From SIG440 sp045532055 (lineage in GTDB: Bacteria > Bacillota > Clostridia > Monoglobales > Monoglobaceae), in assembly GCA_045532055.1 (NCBI GenBank), contig JAZSFF010000034.1:1-64000 (forward strand): a stretch of 64,000 nt of DNA. Reading direction: 5' to 3'. Within the stretch, counting starts at the first letter, position 1. The number at the start of each line of letters is the position of its first letter. The translations under genes and the position numbers were made by a program. The notes beneath the pieces are model-generated. The model had not been told where the DNA came from. It searched no databases and was given only the letters and a program-made list of their open reading frames with translations. This document shows positions 8,145 to 16,677 of this stretch, in pieces.

Positions 8145-8809
8145 TGTAACACCTTCTCGCTTTCATTTTGAGGGTTTAATTGCATATGGGCTCTTTCTAT
8201 ATGAAGACTAACCGGTTGTTGTTCCCCCTGACCAATTCCCTCTCGTTTTAAGACTTTCGCAACAGTCAAAAATATAATTTTTATGTCAAGCCACAGGGAA
8301 ACACTGTCTACATATTCCACATCGTATGAAAACTTTTCCTCCCAGGAAAGGTTGTTTCGTCCTTTACATTGTGCAAGACCCGTGAGTCCGGGACGAACTT
8401 CGTGACGACGGCGTTCGCCGGGGAGATAGTAATCCAGATACTTCACCGTCAGAGGTCTTGGCCCAACGATAGAAATATCGCCAACAATAATATTTATCAG
8501 CGACGGCAATTCGTCTATGGAAAGGGCACGGATAATCCGGCCGTATTTGTTCAGCCGTTCTTTGTTAGGAAGCAGTTTCCCGTCTTTATCCCTGACGTTT
8601 GTCATTGAGCGAAATTTGATTAAGCTGATTATTCTTTCCTGTCCGGTTTTGATGTCAATTTTGCCCGGTCGCTTTTGAATATAAAAGGGGTTTCCTTTCA
8701 TTGCGATAGCTCCTGTAATTGTGAATAAAAGCAAAAAAGGCGAGAGAACAATCAGGGCAAACATTGCCAGAATAAAATCTAACGGTCTTTTGATAAATCT
8801 GGTATACAT
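8141..8809 (-). CDS. Initiating sugar phosphate transferase (PglC/WcaJ C-domain type)
   Basis: A monotopic phosphoglycosyl transferase of about 222 residues that moves a sugar-1-phosphate from a nucleotide sugar to undecaprenyl phosphate, the first membrane step of a glycan. Landmarks: RPLDFILAMFALIVLSP (re-entrant membrane helix), LIKFRSM, the catalytic Asp-Glu in SIDELPSLINII, GDISIVGPRPL, and RPGLTGLAQCKGRNNLSWEE. The length is that of the minimal PglC-like catalytic domain. A TTG eight codons upstream is the longer ORF start, and AAAGGAG lies 14 nt before the chosen ATG, so the start is uncertain. The C-terminal 25 residues are polar and extend beyond the usual fold. It may initiate the polymer made by the plus-strand operon at 11-25 kb. 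Confidence 0.92.
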   Translation of the reverse strand: MYTRFIKRPLDFILAMFALIVLSPFLLLFTITGAIAMKGNPFYIQKRPGKIDIKTGQERIISLIKFRSMTNVRDKDGKLLPNKERLNKYGRIIRALSIDELPSLINIIVGDISIVGPRPLTVKYLDYYLPGERRRHEVRPGLTGLAQCKGRNNLSWEEKFSYDVEYVDSVSLWLDIKIIFLTVAKVLKREGIGQGEQQPVSLHIERAHMQLNPQNESEKVLQ

Positions 8810-8839
8810 TTTGTATGTAATAGCTCCTTTCAAAACTTG

Positions 8840-9895
8840 TTATGAACGATATAACGGGAAAAAGCCTGCATCATTATTGAAACCGCTTTCTTTTCTTCGG
8901 ATATCAGTCAGTTTTTCATAAACCTCTTTGTTAAAAATCTTTTTGCCGATACAAAATGCCGAATCTTGATTGCGGTTAAAAGCCTTTTTAAACTTATAGA
9001 GACTGTCTTGGGCTGCACCTACGCCCCCGCCTAAGTGAAGGGTTTTGTAGCCATTTTCAGATGCCCACGCGGCCGCCTCGTATAAAAGCAAGTTTGTGGG
9101 AGCAAGGGAAGAAAACTTTCTTCTTGAACCGGAAAGGTGATAGTGCATACGGCCGTTGCAAAACAAAAATATAGAAATAGCGGCTATTTCGCCGTCCTTT
9201 GCGGAATAAAACCACAGGGCGTTGTCGGACAAATCCTCAGAAATGGAATCATAAAAAGCTTTGTCAAAATAATAATAACTGTCGGCAGAGTCTTTATCCA
9301 TGGTTTCGTTGTATATTTGAATAAACTGTTGAATTATTTCAGGGTCCCGACTGTGGGAAACAACAAGTCCTTCTTTCTGGGCTTTTCTTATCATATTACG
9401 GTTTTTGCTGGTCAGGTTTTGCCAGATGATTTCCTGGTCAGAAGTATCCATAAACACGGTATCGCCTAACCTAATGATGTCATAAACTGTTTCAAGCCCG
9501 CTCCAGTTCTGGAGCATGGGATGAAATCGCACAAATTCAGAAACAATGCCCTGCTCATTGCAGAAGTTTTCATATTCTTTTTTTAATTGGGAAATGTCCG
9601 TGCCCTCAACAATAAAACCACCATATCCGTATGGTGTAACGATATCGAAAAATTCGTTCTTTGGGAGGTGGGTTGAAAAGGGTGCAAAATCACTGATATC
9701 CCGCCTCATAACAACATTTAATGCCCGTGTTTTTTCGGGGGAATCGTTTTCGAAATATATGAGCATTGCCCGACCGTCGCCGTTAAGCTCAAAGGCCTTT
9801 ACATATCCTGAAAGGTAATATGCATCGTGATTCGCAAAAGAACGGACAATTTGGTCCCATTTTTCACTTTCGTCAAGAAAATATGTTTTTATCAT
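8840..9895 (-). CDS. FemAB/GNAT-type acyltransferase
   Basis: A 351-residue protein resembling the FemAB-like branch of the GNAT fold (BioF2-like acetyltransferases). It has two GNAT-like halves. The conserved region includes NLTSKNRNMIRKAQKEGLV near residue 161 and the core strand region LWFYSAKDGEIAAISIFLF near residue 229, followed by MHYHLSGSRRKFSSLAPTNL and LHLGGGVGA. FemAB proteins transfer amino acids from aminoacyl-tRNA to peptidoglycan precursors; relatives in polysaccharide loci are thought to acylate sugars. It lies 3 nt after the PLP enzyme and 30 nt before the sugar transferase. Acceptor and donor are unknown. Confidence 0.82.
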   Translation of the reverse strand: MIKTYFLDESEKWDQIVRSFANHDAYYLSGYVKAFELNGDGRAMLIYFENDSPEKTRALNVVMRRDISDFAPFSTHLPKNEFFDIVTPYGYGGFIVEGTDISQLKKEYENFCNEQGIVSEFVRFHPMLQNWSGLETVYDIIRLGDTVFMDTSDQEIIWQNLTSKNRNMIRKAQKEGLVVSHSRDPEIIQQFIQIYNETMDKDSADSYYYFDKAFYDSISEDLSDNALWFYSAKDGEIAAISIFLFCNGRMHYHLSGSRRKFSSLAPTNLLLYEAAAWASENGYKTLHLGGGVGAAQDSLYKFKKAFNRNQDSAFCIGKKIFNKEVYEKLTDIRRKESGFNNDAGFFPLYRS

Positions 9896-9898
9896 AAA

Positions 9899-10942
9899 CT
9901 ATACCTCAAAAAAAGTTCTTATACACTCAGCCAGACGCTTCATATCGTCGGTGTCATATCTCTGGTCACAGACGAGGGACAGCTGGGAATTGTAAATTTC
10001 GGTTGCCTTTTCGCTTATGGATTCATGAAGTGATGACAATGGCCAATGTACAGGACAGTATATCTGATGGGAGATAAGGTGATTTCGCAGGGCGTCACGG
10101 CGTGAGTTGTCAACCCAAACAGGAACACACAGGGGAACATCGTTATCTCCAAGAATTTTAAAGAGGGGAACGATATGAGTGATATCCGAAATTTCGCCCA
10201 ACAAAACCCTGGCGTTTTCACGGCGCTTTCGTATTATTTCTGCCTTGTCGAGACAGAAAAGAGCAGACAGACTTTCGAGAGATGGCATATAGCCGGCATA
10301 ATCCCGGTCAAGCAAGTTCTCTGCGTCGGCAAACTTGTCTAAAAAACATTGCTTGGAACCATTCAGGGTTTCCATGTACAGTTGTTTTTCGATTTGTGCG
10401 GTTTTTCTCAGGGCTTCATATTCTTCGTGGAAAATAGTTTTTTGAGAAACTGAGAACTTTCCACGGACCTTTTCTGCCGATGCAATACCTACAAGTCCTG
10501 TCCATTTTCTGAAACTTGTAAAGGAATAATCGGCAAAATCATATTTGACGGGCATTTGGTCATACATAAGCCAGGAATGCGTGGTGTCCTCTATAATGGT
10601 ACAACCGCTGTTTTTAATGCGAGAAAGATCACCCGTTGCCTGATTTTCATAACCGAAAAACTTAATGTGAAAAAAAACATCGGTTTTTTGGAGCCGGGGA
10701 ACAGAAATTTTTAAAATTCCGTCTTCAAAGAAGACATCATAAAAAATGACAGGAATATTATTTTTTAAGAAAGGCTCAACCATTGAATGACAACAAAGAG
10801 AAGGCATATGAACCGCACTGATACTGCTTTCGGTCAAAATGTCGCCAACAATAAAATCCAATGCCGTCCTTCCAGAAAGGAAGAAGCGGATGTCCCGTTT
10901 TTGAGTTTCTGTTGTCCAGAATTCGCTACCTATTTCCCGCAT
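9899..10942 (-). CDS. Divergent DegT-like PLP-dependent enzyme
   Basis: A 347-residue protein with the skeleton of fold-type I DegT/AHBA-synthase aminotransferases but much altered sequence. RFFLSGRTALDFIV near residue 19 corresponds to the phosphate-binding turn. CTIIEDTTHSWL near residue 114 carries the Asp that should contact PLP. SFTSFRKWTGLVGIA near residue 141 carries a Lys in the Schiff-base position. The usual SSGGGG after the lysine is replaced by WTGLVG, which suggests a changed substrate or product. AGGAGAG precedes the ATG. It is the first gene of the minus-strand cassette. It could aminate a sugar or an amino-acid-like group that the downstream ATP-grasp and FemAB-like proteins attach. 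Confidence 0.68.
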   Translation of the reverse strand: MREIGSEFWTTETQKRDIRFFLSGRTALDFIVGDILTESSISAVHMPSLCCHSMVEPFLKNNIPVIFYDVFFEDGILKISVPRLQKTDVFFHIKFFGYENQATGDLSRIKNSGCTIIEDTTHSWLMYDQMPVKYDFADYSFTSFRKWTGLVGIASAEKVRGKFSVSQKTIFHEEYEALRKTAQIEKQLYMETLNGSKQCFLDKFADAENLLDRDYAGYMPSLESLSALFCLDKAEIIRKRRENARVLLGEISDITHIVPLFKILGDNDVPLCVPVWVDNSRRDALRNHLISHQIYCPVHWPLSSLHESISEKATEIYNSQLSLVCDQRYDTDDMKRLAECIRTFFEV

Positions 10943-11053
10943 AAAAAGGCTCTCCTAACAAACTGATATCTAAGTATAGATTAACATAAATAGATGAGAT
11001 AGTAAAGCGGAATTTTTAAAAATAATTACCAAAAATAAGATGAAATTTTCGTG

Positions 11054-11082
11054 TTGACTGAAAAAAATATATATAGTATAAT
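11054..11082 (+). promoter_or_regulatory. Promoter of the surface-polysaccharide operon
   Basis: TTGACT (11054-11059) and TATAAT (11077-11082) with a 17-nt spacer. The predicted start near 11089 leaves a leader of about 95 nt before the first gene. No other convincing promoter was seen before the terminator at 24979, so eleven genes may share this one. Confidence 0.75.
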
Positions 11083-11184
11083 GTAAAATATGAAAGAATG
11101 TTCTTGTGTAAAAAGACAGCAATAGAAGACGCTTAATTAAGAGAATATATAGGTTTCCCGAAACATGTGATAAGGGGAGGAAAT

Positions 11185-12294
11185 ATGTCAAAAATAGTTG
11201 TTTTAACAAATGCCATTGGCGGGCTTTGGGTGTTCCGGGCGGAGCTGATGGAAAGGCTAATAAGCAAAGGTCTTGAAGTAAGTATTTATGCTCCACCGGG
11301 GGACAGGGCCGACGATTTTAGGGCAATGGGTTGCAACGTTACGGCAACAAAAAACCTGAACCGCAGGGGGATAAGCCCGGCGGAGGATTTAAAGCTGTTC
11401 TTTGAATATAGAAAAATTTTGAAAAAAGAGAAGCCTGATTTGGTGTTAACCTACACAATAAAACCTAATATTTACGGTGGGCTTGCTTGTCAGGTCGGCA
11501 AGATACCATACATATCAAATGTAACAGGGATAGGAACTGCAATTACGGGCGGTGGAATTCTTGCAAAGATTTGCATGATTCTTTACAAGAGTGGAGCAAA
11601 AAAAGTCAGCACACTATTTTTCCAGAACAAGTCAAACGAAGAGCTGTTTGACAAGAGAAAGGTGGCGACGGGCAGGCATAGGCTTATCCCGGGGTCGGGC
11701 GTAAACCTTGAGAAGCACTCTTTAAAGGAATATCCGCCAGATGAAAAGATAAACTTTCTATTTGTGGGCAGGGTTATGAAAGCAAAGGGAATAGAGGAGT
11801 TTTTGTTTGCGGTAGAAAAATTGTGTGAAAAGTACGACAATCTTTCCTTTGGCATATGCGGGATTTGCGAAGATGAACGCTATCTGGAGCAGATGCAGGA
11901 GTTGTCGGAAAAATACGATTTCAGGTATTATGGGAAGGTAAGGAATATCGACGACTATTATAAAGTTGCGCACTGTGTAGTATTGCCGTCCTATCACGAG
12001 GGTATGGCAAATGTGCTTCTTGAAGGTCAGGCGACGGGCAGACCGGTGATTTCCACTCGGGTTCCGGGCTGTCAGGAAGCTTTTAAAGATGGTGTTTCGG
12101 GCTTTGCTTGTGATGCAGGGGATAAAGAAAGTTTGCTTCTTGCTATGGAAAAAATGCTGAACCTTTCAAATAGAGAAAGGGCAGAGATTGGCCGGCGAGG
12201 CAGAGAATTTGTAGAAAATAATTTTGACAGACAAATTGTTATAGATGCATACGTGGAAGAAATCCAAAAAATACTGGAGGAGAAGAAAAAATGA
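11185..12294 (+). CDS. Family 4 glycosyltransferase
   Basis: A 369-residue GT-B glycosyltransferase. The N-terminal acceptor half begins KIVVLTNAIGGLWVFRAELM. The C-terminal donor half contains FLFVGRVMKAKGIEEFL near residue 190 and the GT4 E-x7-E region LPSYHEGMANVLLEGQATGR near residue 268 with both glutamates. It resembles PglA/CapM-like enzymes that add HexNAc to an undecaprenyl-diphosphate sugar. The ATG at 11185 follows GGGGAGG; an in-frame GTG 18 bases upstream precedes that ribosome binding site and is rejected. It is the first gene of the operon and overlaps the next by ATGA. Confidence 0.93.
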   Translation: MSKIVVLTNAIGGLWVFRAELMERLISKGLEVSIYAPPGDRADDFRAMGCNVTATKNLNRRGISPAEDLKLFFEYRKILKKEKPDLVLTYTIKPNIYGGLACQVGKIPYISNVTGIGTAITGGGILAKICMILYKSGAKKVSTLFFQNKSNEELFDKRKVATGRHRLIPGSGVNLEKHSLKEYPPDEKINFLFVGRVMKAKGIEEFLFAVEKLCEKYDNLSFGICGICEDERYLEQMQELSEKYDFRYYGKVRNIDDYYKVAHCVVLPSYHEGMANVLLEGQATGRPVISTRVPGCQEAFKDGVSGFACDAGDKESLLLAMEKMLNLSNRERAEIGRRGREFVENNFDRQIVIDAYVEEIQKILEEKKK

Positions 12295-13610
12295 GTTTGT
12301 ATGAAAAGATAGTAAAAGGTGAAGAGAAAATCTCACTGGTTGGTCTTGGTTACGTAGGTATGCCTATTGCGGTTGCTTTTGCAAAGAAGGTTGGGGTTAT
12401 TGGATTTGACCTCAACAAAGCAAAGATTGACCTTTACAAACAGGGCATTGACCCGACAAATGAGGTTGGCGATGATGCAATAAAGGCAACAACTGTTGAA
12501 TTCACAGCGGACGAAAGCCGTCTTAAAGACGCCAAGTTCCATATCGTTGCGGTTCCTACCCCTGTAAATGATGACCATACTCCTGACCTTTCTCCGGTTG
12601 AGGGCGCGTCAGAGATTTTGGGCAGAAACCTGACAAAAGGCTCAATCGTTGTATATGAGTCAACGGTTTATCCGGGGGTTACCGAGGACGTATGTATTCC
12701 TATCCTTGAGAGAGAATCTGGACTTAAATGCGGCGTTGATTTCAAGATTGGTTATTCTCCCGAAAGAATTAACCCCGGTGACAAAGTTCACCGCCTTGAA
12801 ACTATCGTAAAGATTGTTTCCGGTATGGATGAAGAAACCCTTCATGAAGTTGCAAAGGTTTATGAACTTGTGGTTGAGGCGGGTGTTCACAGAGCGGAGT
12901 CAATCAAGGTGGCGGAGGCTGCGAAAGTAATCGAAAACAGCCAGAGGGATATAAATATTGCTTTCATGAACGAGCTTTCAATCATATTCAACAAAATGGG
13001 TATTGATACAAAGGCTGTTTTAGAGGCGGCAGGAACAAAGTGGAACTTCCTTAAGTTCTTCCCCGGTCTTGTGGGCGGACACTGTATAGGTGTTGACCCT
13101 TATTATCTTACATATAAGGCGGAGATGTTGGGATATCATTCACAGGTTATCCTTGCCGGCAGAAGAATAAATGACGACATGGGCAAATATGTGGCGGAGA
13201 ATGTGGTTAAAAAGCTGATTGCTGCAGAAAAGCCTATCAAAAATGCAAAGGTTGTAATTCTTGGACTTACATTTAAAGAAGATTGTCCTGACACAAGAAA
13301 TACCAAGGTTGTGGACATTATAAACGAGCTTAGGGAATACGGCATAACGCCTATTGTTTGCGACCCTGTTGCTGATGCAGAAGAAGCAAAGAAACTCTAT
13401 GGTATTGAGTTTGTGCCAATGGCAGAAGTAAAGGACATGGATGCGGTAATCGTTGCTGTTGCACACGAAGAGTTTAAAAAGCTTTCTCTTGCAGAGATTG
13501 ACAAGTTGTTTAAGGCAGGGGACAATGCCCAGAAAGTTCTTGTTGACGTAAAGGGAGTTCTGTGCCGCAAAACAGCAGAAAAAGAAAACTACAACTACTG
13601 GAGACTGTAG
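12291..13610 (+). CDS. UDP-HexNAc C6-dehydrogenase (TviB/WbpA/VipA type)
   Basis: A 439-residue UDP-sugar dehydrogenase that would oxidise UDP-GlcNAc or UDP-GalNAc to the uronic acid with two NAD+. Landmarks: SLVGLGYVGMPIAVAFAKK (Rossmann NAD site, near residue 15), VAVPTPVN, YESTVYPGVTED (catalytic Thr/Glu region), AAKVIENSQRDINIAFMNEL with the catalytic Lys, PGLVGGHCIGVDPYYL with the catalytic Cys near residue 266, and TFKEDCPDTRNTK in the C-terminal UDP-binding domain. The GGHCIGVDPYYL form is typical of UDP-HexNAc dehydrogenases rather than UDP-glucose dehydrogenase. The C4-epimerase gene follows after 3 nt, as in Vi-antigen loci. Confidence 0.93.
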   Translation: MSLYEKIVKGEEKISLVGLGYVGMPIAVAFAKKVGVIGFDLNKAKIDLYKQGIDPTNEVGDDAIKATTVEFTADESRLKDAKFHIVAVPTPVNDDHTPDLSPVEGASEILGRNLTKGSIVVYESTVYPGVTEDVCIPILERESGLKCGVDFKIGYSPERINPGDKVHRLETIVKIVSGMDEETLHEVAKVYELVVEAGVHRAESIKVAEAAKVIENSQRDINIAFMNELSIIFNKMGIDTKAVLEAAGTKWNFLKFFPGLVGGHCIGVDPYYLTYKAEMLGYHSQVILAGRRINDDMGKYVAENVVKKLIAAEKPIKNAKVVILGLTFKEDCPDTRNTKVVDIINELREYGITPIVCDPVADAEEAKKLYGIEFVPMAEVKDMDAVIVAVAHEEFKKLSLAEIDKLFKAGDNAQKVLVDVKGVLCRKTAEKENYNYWRL

Positions 13611-13613
13611 AAA

Positions 13614-14588
13614 ATGGGATACAAAGATTTAAAATTTGAACAAAATTCAGTTTTTCTTGTAACAGGCGGAGCGGGGTTTATCGGCTCTAATCTTTGTGAG
13701 GCAATTCTTGATATGGGATACAAGGTGAGATGCCTTGATGATCTTTCTACCGGAAAGGAAAAAAACATACAGGGATTTTTGGGAAACCCTGACTTTCAGT
13801 TTATAAAGGGTGATATCAAGGACTTGGATACCTGCATGAAGGCCTGTGAGGGCGTGGATTATGTGCTCAATCAGGCGGCCTGGGGAAGTGTTCCCAGAAG
13901 TATTGAAATGCCCCTATTCTATTGTGCAAACAATATTACAGGAACTCTCAATATGCTTGAGGCGGCACGTCAATGCGGAGTTAAGAAGTTTGTCTACGCA
14001 TCCAGCTCGTCGGTTTATGGCGATGAGCCTACCCTCCCTAAATGTGAGGGACGTGAGGGCAATCTTTTGTCGCCATATGCTGTCACAAAAAGGGCAGACG
14101 AGGAATGGGCAAAGCAATACACCAAGCATTATGGCCTTGACACATATGGACTTAGGTACTTTAATGTGTTTGGCAGACGGCAGGACCCGGACGGTGCATA
14201 TGCTGCGGTTATTCCCAAGTTTATTAAACAGCTTTTAAACGGAGAAACGCCGGTTATAAATGGTGACGGCAAGCAGTCCCGTGATTTCACATATATTGAG
14301 AATGTAATCGAGGCAAATCTCAAGGCGTGCCTTGCTCCAAGCTCGGCCGCGGGGGAAGCCTTTAATGTTGCTTATGGCGGCAGGGAATATCTGATTGATA
14401 TATATTACGGCTTGACGGAGGCTCTGGGAAAGAAGGTTGAACCTATATTCGGGCCTGACCGTGCCGGGGATATCAAACATTCAAATGCGGACATTTCAAA
14501 GGCAAAGGAATTGCTTGGGTATAATCCGGAGTACAGCTTTGATAAGGGAATAAAACTTGCCATAGATTGGTACAAGGAGAATTTGTGA
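13614..14588 (+). CDS. UDP-HexNAc(A) C4-epimerase (TviC/WbpP-like SDR)
   Basis: A 324-residue extended short-chain dehydrogenase/reductase. VTGGAGFIGSNLCEA near residue 17 binds NAD; YASSSSVYGD near residue 126 and the SPYAVTKRADEEW segment (YxxxK, near residue 151) form the catalytic Ser/Tyr/Lys set. LRYFNVFGRRQDPDGAYAAV near residue 180 is the signature of the WbpP/TviC branch, which interconverts UDP-GlcNAc/GalNAc and their uronic acids. With the preceding dehydrogenase it should supply UDP-GalNAcA or UDP-GlcNAcA to the polymer. The stop codon shares its last base with the next start (TGATG). Confidence 0.92.
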   Translation: MGYKDLKFEQNSVFLVTGGAGFIGSNLCEAILDMGYKVRCLDDLSTGKEKNIQGFLGNPDFQFIKGDIKDLDTCMKACEGVDYVLNQAAWGSVPRSIEMPLFYCANNITGTLNMLEAARQCGVKKFVYASSSSVYGDEPTLPKCEGREGNLLSPYAVTKRADEEWAKQYTKHYGLDTYGLRYFNVFGRRQDPDGAYAAVIPKFIKQLLNGETPVINGDGKQSRDFTYIENVIEANLKACLAPSSAAGEAFNVAYGGREYLIDIYYGLTEALGKKVEPIFGPDRAGDIKHSNADISKAKELLGYNPEYSFDKGIKLAIDWYKENL

Positions 14589-15712
14589 TGAATGAACCTA
14601 TTCGTGTGCTTCAGGTTTTTGGCAGAATGAATCGTGGCGGTGCGGAAAACATGATAATGAACCTTTACAGGAATATTGACCGAACAAAGGTTCAGTTTGA
14701 TTTTGTTGTTCATACCGATAAAGAATGTGCGTTTGACGAGGAAATAAGGACTTTGGGTGGGAAAATTTTTGCAGCACCTAAGTATAATGTAAAAAATCAT
14801 TTTGCATATAAAAAGTGGTGGAAGAGGTTTTTTAAAAGTCATCCTGAATACAAAATCATCCATGGGCACATGTACAGTACAGCCTCTATTTATTTGAAAA
14901 TTGCAAAAAAACATGGACTTGTGACAATTGCCCACAGTCATAGCACTTCGTTCAGAAAAAAGGAAGAAGCGTTGATAAGAACTGTACTGCAATTGCCGCT
15001 GAGGAATATCTCTGATTGGCTCTTTGCCTGCTCAGACAAAGCTGGTGTATGGCTTTATGGAAAGAATTGCAAAAACAGAAAAAACTATCTGCTGTTCAAA
15101 AATGCAATTAACCCCTTGAAGTTCGCCTATGACAAAAAAACGGCAGAGACTGTTCGAAAAGAATTAGGCCTTGAGGGAAAGTTTGTTGTAGGACATGTTG
15201 GTTCATTGAGTATTCCAAAGAACCATACTTTTTTGATCGATATATTTAAGGAAATTAAAAAAGAAATTCCCGAAGCACATTTGCTTTTGGTGGGTGATGG
15301 CCCGCAAAGGCAAAATATTCTCAATAAAGTGGAGCATTATGGTGTGGCTGACAGTATAACCTTGACAGGAGTGCGTACCGACGTTGAAATATTGCTCCAA
15401 GCCATGGATTGTTTTGTGTTTCCGTCGTTATATGAGGGACTTCCGGTTTCAGTTGTGGAGGCACAGGCGGCAGGGCTGCCTTGCTTTGTTTCTGCAAATG
15501 TGACGGATGAGGTTTGTGTCACCGACCTTGCGGTTCGGTTGCCACTTGAGTTGGGAGCGGAGGAATGGAGCAAGCGAATTGTTGAAAAGAAAGATTCCTT
15601 TGTCAAAACAAACATGCATGAACAAATAAAAAAATCAGGCTATGATATAAAATATACGGTTTCTTGGCTACAGGAGTTTTATATAAGAGAGTTTGACAAA
15701 AAGCAGAGGTGA
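14588..15712 (+). CDS. Family 4/1 glycosyltransferase
   Basis: A 374-residue GT-B enzyme. The N-terminal IRVLQVFGRMNRGGAENMIM is the usual acceptor-side glycine-rich start. The C-terminal donor half has VVGHVGSLSIPKNHTFLIDI near residue 200 and FPSLYEGLPVSVVEAQAAGL near residue 278 with the GT4 glutamate pair. It resembles CpsF/EpsF-type capsule glycosyltransferases. The ATG at 14588 overlaps the previous stop and is preceded by AAGGAG about 9 nt upstream; the longer in-frame ORF reaches into the epimerase gene and is rejected. Donor and acceptor sugars are not deducible. Confidence 0.92.
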   Translation: MNEPIRVLQVFGRMNRGGAENMIMNLYRNIDRTKVQFDFVVHTDKECAFDEEIRTLGGKIFAAPKYNVKNHFAYKKWWKRFFKSHPEYKIIHGHMYSTASIYLKIAKKHGLVTIAHSHSTSFRKKEEALIRTVLQLPLRNISDWLFACSDKAGVWLYGKNCKNRKNYLLFKNAINPLKFAYDKKTAETVRKELGLEGKFVVGHVGSLSIPKNHTFLIDIFKEIKKEIPEAHLLLVGDGPQRQNILNKVEHYGVADSITLTGVRTDVEILLQAMDCFVFPSLYEGLPVSVVEAQAAGLPCFVSANVTDEVCVTDLAVRLPLELGAEEWSKRIVEKKDSFVKTNMHEQIKKSGYDIKYTVSWLQEFYIREFDKKQR

Positions 15713-15719
15713 TATAATT

Positions 15720-16634
15720 ATGGAGAAAAAACCGCTGGTTTCGGTTATAATCCCAACCCATTCTGGACATGAAAATATATGCCGGGCTGTTGACAGCGTG
15801 CTGAATCAATCCTATGACAATATTGAAGTTTTGGTGGTTGATGATAATGGTATGGGGTGCGAAGAACAGGTTTTAACCTCAGAAAAGATGGATACATACA
15901 GGGATAACCCCAAGGTCCGTTATCTGATTCATGAGGTGAACAAAAATGGGTCAGCAGCAAGAAATACCGGCATACGTGCGGCACAGGGTGATTATATTAC
16001 TTTTTTGGATGATGATGATGTCTATACTCCAGAGAATATTCAAAAGCATCTCGAGGTGTGGGGAAAGCTCTCTGAAGAATATGGCATTACATATTGTGAT
16101 ATGTTGCAGATCCGCCCGGGAATGAAGGATTCGGTTATGAGTTCAGATAAATCGGGTGATTTGCTTTTTGAGTATTTTATGGGCAAAGTTTTCATTGGTT
16201 CATGCTTGATTATGGTGAATAGGGCTGCGATGAACCATGTAAAAGAATGGGATGAGACGTTTATAAGGCATCAAGACTGGGAATTCATAACAAGGATAAT
16301 GAATAAATACAAAGCGGCACACGTTGACAATATTGGAGCAGTCAGATATGTGACAAATCGGCACAATGCCAAAAATCCCTATGATTTCATGAAAAACCGC
16401 CTTCATTTTATTGAGAAAATGAGGGGAATAATTGAAGAGTTCGAAAGCCCTCAACAGCAGGCTATTTATGACTCTCATTATAGGGCTATTGGGCTTGAGT
16501 TTTTCAAAAGCAGAAAGATAAGGGAATGTATAGCTTGGACAAATAAAACAACACATCCATGTAAAAATTATATATCCTACTTTGTTTCTGGGTATAGATA
16601 TTTGAAGAAAAAAACAGGGAACAAGTGTGGATGA
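15720..16634 (+). CDS. Family 2 glycosyltransferase
   Basis: A 304-residue GT-A enzyme. Landmarks: VSVIIPTHSGHENICRAVDS at the N terminus, VLVVDDNG near residue 38 (first nucleotide-binding Asp pair), NGSAARNTGIRAAQGDY near residue 79, and FLDDDDVYTPENI near residue 98, whose DDD is the metal/nucleotide motif. The ATG at 15720 follows AGAGGTGAT. The last about 100 residues are helical and basic with no membrane helix, so it is likely a peripheral enzyme building the repeat unit on the cytoplasmic face. Confidence 0.93.
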   Translation: MEKKPLVSVIIPTHSGHENICRAVDSVLNQSYDNIEVLVVDDNGMGCEEQVLTSEKMDTYRDNPKVRYLIHEVNKNGSAARNTGIRAAQGDYITFLDDDDVYTPENIQKHLEVWGKLSEEYGITYCDMLQIRPGMKDSVMSSDKSGDLLFEYFMGKVFIGSCLIMVNRAAMNHVKEWDETFIRHQDWEFITRIMNKYKAAHVDNIGAVRYVTNRHNAKNPYDFMKNRLHFIEKMRGIIEEFESPQQQAIYDSHYRAIGLEFFKSRKIRECIAWTNKTTHPCKNYISYFVSGYRYLKKKTGNKCG

Positions 16635-16677
16635 TATTTTTCAAAAGAGTCAGTAAAGGGATATAGGGACAGATATT

